Below, one piece after another: positions 54,423 through 64,000 of a DNA stretch of 64,000 nucleotides (position 1 is the stretch's first letter; the number at the start of each line of letters is the position of its first letter). The position numbers and the translations under genes are program-made. The stretch is from NCBI GenBank assembly GCA_943914465.1, contig CALUCD010000009.1, positions 34,581 to 98,580 of the forward strand, given 5' to 3'. This DNA is from an uncultured Corynebacterium sp. Its GTDB lineage: Bacteria; Actinomycetota; Actinomycetes; Mycobacteriales; Mycobacteriaceae. Under the pieces are notes generated by a model that saw only the letters and a program-made list of their open reading frames with translations, was not told where the DNA came from and did no database searches.

Positions 54423-55592
54423 ATGAGTACAGGAGCAGTAACGAGACCGAAGGGCTTCAGTGCCGCCGCGACCACGGCCGGCATCAAACCCTCTGGGAAG
54501 TCAGACATGGCGCTGGTGGTGAACACCGGCCCGGAGTTCAATGCGGCTGCTGTGTTCACCCGAAACCGAGTAGTCGCCTCACCCGTGAAGGTGAGCCGCG
54601 AGGCGCTCGCAGGGGGCCGATGTGCAGCTGTGCTGTTGAACGCAGGTAACGCGAATGCCTGCAACGGTGCGCGCGGCGATGCTGACGCACGCGAGGCGCA
54701 GGGGCGAGCTGCAGAGCGGCTGAACCTCACTGCAGCTGATGTCGCGGTGTGTTCGACCGGCTTGATCGGTGAGCTATTGCCAATGGAAAAGATCCGCTCC
54801 GGTATTGATGCGCTGGCTGCGGATCTGGGCAGCACTGAGAAACACGGCGCAGCAGCAGCTCAAGCGATTATGACTACCGATACGGTAGCTAAAGAAGCGT
54901 TTGTGCAGCGCGACGGTTGGTCGATGGGCGCGATCGGCAAGGGTGTGGGCATGATGGCGCCCAGTTTGGCGACCATGCTGGTAGTGATGGCTACGGATGC
55001 GTCGATAAGCAGCGAAGCGCTCAATGCTGCCCTGCGCAAAGCGACTGCATCCACATTTGACACCTTGGATATTGACGGGTCTACCTCAACCAATGACACA
55101 GTCATTGCGATGGCGAACGGGGCGAGCGGGATCGCTCCTGCTCACGAGGAGGTGGCTGACGCGCTTCTCACCATTTGCGCTGATCTGGCTGAACAGATGC
55201 AGGCGGATGCCGAGGGGGTAACCAAGCGAGTGACCATCACTGTTCGGGGTACCGCCGATGACGAACAAGCGCTTCGTGCTGCGCGCACGATCGGGCGGGA
55301 CAATTTGTTCAAATGTGCAATGTTTGGATCCGATCCGAACTGGGGTCGCGTGCTTGCTGCGGTCGGCATGGCCGAGGCAGATATGGACCCAGAGAAAATC
55401 TCGGTCAGCTTTAACGGTCAGCCGGTCTGCATCGATTCGAGCGGTGTTCCGGGTGCGCGGGAGGTGGACCTGACCGGTGTGGACATCGCTGTGGAGGTAG
55501 ACCTCGGTACTGGCGGTGAGGGACAAGCCACGGTGCGAACCACAGACCTGAGCCATGCGTACGTCGAAATTAACTCGGCCTATAGCTCCTAG
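54423..55592 (+). CDS. argJ: Glutamate N-acetyltransferase ArgJ (ornithine acetyltransferase)
   Basis: ArgJ transfers acetyl from N-acetylornithine to glutamate, so the pathway recycles acetyl groups; many forms also use acetyl-CoA. In 389 residues the self-cleavage site is seen in [15 protein letters not shown] (Thr nucleophile near residue 158), with [14 protein letters not shown] and [15 protein letters not shown] as conserved blocks. AAGGAG lies six bases before ATG. The presence of argJ and the absence of argA and argE genes nearby fit the cyclic pathway. Confidence 0.97.
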   Translation: MSTGAVTRPKGFSAAATTAGIKPSGKSDMALVVNTGPEFNAAAVFTRNRVVASPVKVSREALAGGRCAAVLLNAGNANACNGARGDADAREAQGRAAERLNLTAADVAVCSTGLIGELLPMEKIRSGIDALAADLGSTEKHGAAAAQAIMTTDTVAKEAFVQRDGWSMGAIGKGVGMMAPSLATMLVVMATDASISSEALNAALRKATASTFDTLDIDGSTSTNDTVIAMANGASGIAPAHEEVADALLTICADLAEQMQADAEGVTKRVTITVRGTADDEQALRAARTIGRDNLFKCAMFGSDPNWGRVLAAVGMAEADMDPEKISVSFNGQPVCIDSSGVPGAREVDLTGVDIAVEVDLGTGGEGQATVRTTDLSHAYVEINSAYSS

Positions 55593-55605
55593 GAGGGCGA
55601 GCGCG

Positions 55606-56556
55606 ATGGGGAAAGACACGATGAGCGAGAGCTTAAGCAATGAGGCACGAGCGCACGTTCTCGCTGAGGCGCTGCCGTGGCTACAGCATTACCGCGACAA
55701 GATCGTTGTGGTCAAGTACGGCGGCAATGCGATGGTTGATGAAGAACTGAAGGCCGCTTTTGCCGCTGACATGGTCTTTCTGCGCACCGTGGGTGCGAAA
55801 CCCGTCGTGGTCCACGGTGGTGGCCCCCAGATCACCGCGATGATGCAGCGGCTTAACCTGACTGGGGGAGAGTTCGTCGGTGGGTTTCGAGTCACCACAC
55901 CGGAGATTCTGGACGTCGTTCGGATGGTGCTCTTCGGCCAGGTCGGAAGGGATCTGCTGGGCAAGATCAACTCGCACGGCCCCTACGCCGTAGGTACCTC
56001 GGGCGAAGACGCGGGTCTATTCACTGCTGAACGGCGTCTGGTTGAGGTCGATGGTGAGGCTCGGGATATTGGCCTGGTTGGCACCATTGTGGATGTCAAC
56101 CCTGCAGCCTTGATGGACATTATTGAAGCCGGGCGCATCCCAGTGGTCTCGGGGATTGCGCCTGGACTCGACGGCAATGTGTACAACATCAACGCAGATG
56201 AGGCCGCTGGCGCGCTTGCTGCCGCCCTCGGGGCGGAGCGCTTGGTTGTCCTCACTAACGTCGAAGGACTCTACACCGACTGGCCAGATCGCGACTCGCT
56301 GCTTTCAAAAATCCAGGTAACGGAGCTGACAAAGCTCATGCCAGGGTTGGATTCCGGGATGATTCCCAAGATGCAGGCGTGCCTGACTGCTGTGACGGGT
56401 GGTGTGCGAGCCGCTCACGTCATTGATGGACGCATCGCACATTCAGTCTTGCTCGAGCTATTGACGATGGGCGGTATTGGGACCATGGTGTTGCCCGATG
56501 CTTACGATGTGGCTCATTACCCTGAAGGCACAGTGTTTAGGAAGGATGATTCTTAG
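55606..56556 (+). CDS. argB: N-acetylglutamate kinase
   Basis: ArgB phosphorylates N-acetylglutamate, the committed step and usually the arginine feedback target. The 316-residue protein has KYGGNAM (residues about 43-49), [13 protein letters not shown] and the C-terminal [14 protein letters not shown]. An N-terminal helix [20 protein letters not shown] is typical for the hexameric, arginine-inhibited form. ATG 55606 is chosen because AGGAGG lies nine bases upstream; ATG 55621 is an alternative. argJ stops 13 bases before. Confidence 0.96.
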   Translation: MGKDTMSESLSNEARAHVLAEALPWLQHYRDKIVVVKYGGNAMVDEELKAAFAADMVFLRTVGAKPVVVHGGGPQITAMMQRLNLTGGEFVGGFRVTTPEILDVVRMVLFGQVGRDLLGKINSHGPYAVGTSGEDAGLFTAERRLVEVDGEARDIGLVGTIVDVNPAALMDIIEAGRIPVVSGIAPGLDGNVYNINADEAAGALAAALGAERLVVLTNVEGLYTDWPDRDSLLSKIQVTELTKLMPGLDSGMIPKMQACLTAVTGGVRAAHVIDGRIAHSVLLELLTMGGIGTMVLPDAYDVAHYPEGTVFRKDDS

Positions 56557-59254
<2,698 letters not shown>

Positions 59255-59387
59255 TGCCCGGATGATGAAATCTCTTCCGTACCCATTAGTCTTAGCTTGC
59301 GGGTTCTCGCCTGCGGCTTTGCGGAATCAAACCGCACGTTTCAACCTCTTTTACTCGTAGTTTTCAAGGTTTTCAAGGAGCATACTC
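59255..59387 (+). promoter_or_regulatory. argG leader region with hairpin
   Basis: The 133 bases between argR and argG contain a hairpin TGCGG-AATCAAA-CCGCA followed by TTTCAACCTCTTTT, which could act as a weak attenuator or argR terminator. Just before argG the nine bases GTTTTCAAG occur twice in tandem, the second ending in the AAGGAG ribosome binding site. No ArgR-like box comparable to those at argC is seen. Confidence 0.4.
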
Positions 59388-62047
<2,660 letters not shown>

Positions 62048-62102
62048 AATGTGGTGAAAGTTTACTATCCCGAAGTCACCTCGACGTGTCTTGGAGTACC
62101 TC

Positions 62103-62201
62103 ATGGACTCGCAGGCGCAGTTTCTTCGCAGCCAGTTGGGCGAGCTGCCTGGCCTCGGCGACAAGGACGAGCCTCCCGGTGAGTACGATAGACGTTTATG
62201 A
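62103..62201 (+). CDS. Small ORF, 32 residues, coupled to the Trm112-family gene
   Basis: ATG 62103 has GGAG seven bases upstream, and the TGA at 62199-62201 overlaps the ATG of the next gene as ATGA, the usual sign of translational coupling. The peptide is hydrophilic (MDSQAQFLRSQLGELPGLGD, then acidic and ending EYDRRL). TACTAT at about 62073 could be its -10 box. It may be a small protein or a coupling leader. No family recognised. Confidence 0.5.
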   Translation: MDSQAQFLRSQLGELPGLGDKDEPPGEYDRRL

Positions 62202-62416
62202 GCCTTGATCCACGCTTACTGGAGATCCTCGTGTGCCCTCAGGACAGAGGGCCTTTGGCGTATCAGGAAGAGGAGCAGCTGCTGGTCAACGACCGGCTCG
62301 GCGTGGCGTATCGCGTCGAAGACGACATTCCGGTTTTGCTGATTGATGAGGCTCAACCGTACCCCTCAAGCCATGAGCGCGACGATAGCCACGACGAAGG
62401 GACCGCAGAGGCGTGA
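62198..62416 (+). CDS. Trm112-family (UPF0434) protein
   Basis: A 72-residue protein with the Trm112 fold: [20 protein letters not shown] then [18 protein letters not shown]. In other organisms such proteins activate methyltransferases or accompany lipid A genes; in actinobacteria the role is unknown. Only one Cys of the usual zinc site remains (CPQDRG instead of CPxC). The acidic tail [17 protein letters not shown] is extra. It overlaps the small ORF upstream and tyrS downstream (TGATG). Confidence 0.88.
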   Translation: MSLDPRLLEILVCPQDRGPLAYQEEEQLLVNDRLGVAYRVEDDIPVLLIDEAQPYPSSHERDDSHDEGTAEA

Positions 62417-63714
62417 TGGACCAGATGCCAGCCGCAACGAACTTTGACGGAACGAACATTGTTGACGAGATCGAGTGGCGTGGGCTGATCAACCAGTCCA
62501 CAGATCTCGATGCGCTGCGCTCTGCGACCCGGGAGCCGATCACCCTGTACTGCGGTTTCGACCCCACTGGTCCCTCGCTGCATGCAGGTCACCTTGTACC
62601 GCTGCTCATGCTGCGGCGCTTCCAGCTGCTCGGCCACCGGCCGATTGTGCTCGCCGGGGGCGCTACCGGGATGATCGGTGACCCCCGTGAGGTCGGCGAG
62701 CGCTCGCTCAACGCTGCTGACACCGTCCACGAGTGGGCAGAGAGGATATCCGGCCAGCTCTCGCGGTTTCTCTCATTTGAGGGCCCGAATGCCGCAACGC
62801 TGGTCAACAACAACGACTGGACACAGCGACTCACCGCGATCGAATTACTCCGCGACTTAGGCAAACATTTTTCGCTCTCCACGATGCTCGGACGTGAAAC
62901 CGTGAAGCGCAGGCTGGAGGGCGAGGGCATCTCGTACACGGAGTTTTCGTACATGCTGCTGCAAGCAAACGATTTTGTTCAGCTTCGTCGAAATTTCAAC
63001 TGCGTATTGCAGGTCGGTGGCGGTGATCAGTGGGGCAATCTTATTGCGGGGGTTGACCTTAACCGGCGCATGGACGGTGCTGCGGTCCACGCCCTTACAG
63101 TCCCGCTGGTTACCGACTCAGAGGGACGCAAGTTCGGTAAGTCAACTGGCGGCGGTTCGCTGTGGCTTGACCCGACCATGACCACGCCGTACACGTGGTA
63201 CCAGTACTTCTTGAACACAGCAGACGCAGACGTCGTCCGTTATTTGCGGTGGTTCACCTTCCTTGACCAGTCGGAGCTCAGCAAGCTAGAAACCGAGGTA
63301 GCTGAACGGCCATTTCAGCGAGCCGCTCAACGGCGCTTGGCGCAGGAAATGACTGATCTCGTCCATGGCGAAGATGCTCGCAAGTCTGCTGAGCTTGCGG
63401 CCCAGGCGCTCTTCGGAAAGGCCGACTTGCGAGATCTGGACGAGCCGACGCTTTCTGCGGCCGTGTCGGAAACAAAGGTGTTTGAGGTTACTGAGGGTGC
63501 GCCTCAGACCATCATCGACCTGCTTTTGGGATCCGGACTCGTCGACTCGAAGGGTGCAGCCCGTAGGGCAGTGAACGAAGGCGGGGTGTATGTCAACAAC
63601 GTGCGCGTTGAGGACGTCGAGTGGTCTCCGCAAAACGACGACTTCTTGCACGGAACTTGGCTCGTCTTGCGTCGCGGTAAGAAAAACTTCGCCGGTGTCA
63701 GACGTCAGTCATAA
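62416..63714 (+). CDS. tyrS: Tyrosyl-tRNA synthetase
   Basis: TyrS charges tRNA-Tyr. The 432-residue class I enzyme has the HIGH-type motif as [15 protein letters not shown] (near residue 51), the tyrosine-binding [16 protein letters not shown], the KMSKS-type loop as [10 protein letters not shown], and a C-terminal S4 RNA-binding domain ([20 protein letters not shown]). ATG 62416 overlaps the preceding stop and has AGAGG four bases upstream; GTG 62413 is an alternative. A weak hairpin ACACC/GGTGT follows at 63716-63731. Confidence 0.96.
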   Translation: MDQMPAATNFDGTNIVDEIEWRGLINQSTDLDALRSATREPITLYCGFDPTGPSLHAGHLVPLLMLRRFQLLGHRPIVLAGGATGMIGDPREVGERSLNAADTVHEWAERISGQLSRFLSFEGPNAATLVNNNDWTQRLTAIELLRDLGKHFSLSTMLGRETVKRRLEGEGISYTEFSYMLLQANDFVQLRRNFNCVLQVGGGDQWGNLIAGVDLNRRMDGAAVHALTVPLVTDSEGRKFGKSTGGGSLWLDPTMTTPYTWYQYFLNTADADVVRYLRWFTFLDQSELSKLETEVAERPFQRAAQRRLAQEMTDLVHGEDARKSAELAAQALFGKADLRDLDEPTLSAAVSETKVFEVTEGAPQTIIDLLLGSGLVDSKGAARRAVNEGGVYVNNVRVEDVEWSPQNDDFLHGTWLVLRRGKKNFAGVRRQS

Positions 63715-63734
63715 CACCAGTTCAGGGGTGTAGT

Positions 63735-63764
63735 TTGCATTTGTCTTACACACCTCGTTAGAGT
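63735..63764 (+). promoter_or_regulatory. Probable upstream promoter of the rRNA operon
   Basis: TTGCAT (63735-63740), an 18-base spacer and TAGAGT (63759-63764) form a likely promoter after tyrS. A second weaker candidate is TTTACA (63803-63808) with TATGGG (63828-63833). Confidence 0.45.
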
Positions 63765-63869
63765 TACCAACCATCGCCGCGAGTGAGCGCCTGAGGGGTT
63801 AGTTTACAGGCGGCGGGCGTGAAACAGTATGGGATCGTTTGAGGAGCTCATCTGCCCCGCACGGACAGA

Positions 63870-63898
63870 TTGACAAATCCCAAACCGATCAGTAGTGT
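63870..63898 (+). promoter_or_regulatory. Main rRNA operon promoter
   Basis: TTGACA (63870-63875), exactly 17 bases, and TAGTGT (63893-63898): consensus -35 and good -10. Transcription should start near 63905, giving an rRNA leader. The 16S gene lies beyond the right edge. Confidence 0.75.
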
Positions 63899-63904
63899 TT
63901 TACA

Positions 63905-63943
63905 AACCGCTTCGAACCTGCTTGTTCTTTATAACTAGCGGTT
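63905..63943 (+). promoter_or_regulatory. rRNA leader with boxA-like antitermination element
   Basis: AACCGC (63905-63910) and GCGGTT (63938-63943) enclose TGTTCTTTATAA (63923-63934), a boxA-like element of the NusB/S10 antitermination type. The following GTTTGAGAACTCGATAGTGT is a typical corynebacterial rRNA leader sequence upstream of 16S. Confidence 0.65.
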
Positions 63944-64000
63944 GAGCGTGTGTGTGGTGTTTGAGAACTCGATAGTGTGCCAGTTTGTTTTTGGTTGTGT

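Overview
The window is a chromosomal segment of a high-GC actinobacterium, almost certainly a Corynebacterium. The evidence is the complete argCJBDFRGH-tyrS order leading into an rRNA operon, polA-rpsA-coaE, uvrB and uvrA close together with two UspA genes and a HelD-type ATPase, infC-rpmI-rplT-trmH-pheST, a four-domain ribosomal S1, a tRNA gene without encoded CCA, and many starts that look leaderless (a TANNNT box 6-8 nt before ATG or GTG).

Layout. 1-6100: the 3' end of rsmD, coaD, a three-gene amino-acid ABC importer on the minus strand, a small secreted or membrane-anchored protein and a large purple-acid-phosphatase-like enzyme. 6098-6171: a tRNA with anticodon CAA. About 6200-20000: an accessory block inserted between the tRNA and polA. 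It holds a VOC protein, a gene remnant, a type III restriction-modification pair (mod, res), an AlbA_2/Schlafen-type protein, an overlapping pair made of a degenerate ImmA/IrrE-like protein and a PIN-domain protein, a protein with a HEPN-like RNFVH-type motif, several unrecognised genes and small membrane proteins. I read this block as a defence island. A 38-bp imperfect direct repeat occurs at 6236 and 17913.

20000-34900: polA, a candidate pseudoknotted RNA with terminator, rpsA with its own promoter, coaE, a DUF4259 protein, a carnitine/choline acyltransferase-like enzyme, a four-gene oligopeptide ABC importer preceded by a candidate leaderless upstream ORF, and a proline-iminopeptidase-like hydrolase. 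35000-45900: nucleotide excision repair genes uvrB and uvrA, two UspA proteins, a HelD/HelR-like RNA polymerase recycling ATPase, a DoxX protein, a metallo-beta-lactamase-fold hydrolase and a membrane protein. 46000-53300: infC (AUC start codon behind an attenuator-like hairpin), rpmI, rplT, a SpoU methyltransferase, a Tat-exported intradiol-dioxygenase-like lipoprotein, pheS and pheT. 53300-62050: the whole arginine pathway from argC to argH, with tandem ArgR-like operators overlapping a leaderless promoter. 62100-64000: a 32-codon ORF, a Trm112-family protein, tyrS, and the promoter and leader region of an rRNA operon whose 16S gene starts beyond the window.

The least expected signals are three perfect tandem duplications, each exactly 24 bp, in three unrelated loci; the overlapping 11-bp stem pairs after polA; the AUC start of infC; the defence island with an apparently inactivated ImmA-like domain; and the local GC drop inside mod. 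All positions and pairings were read by eye; no homology search or folding program was run.
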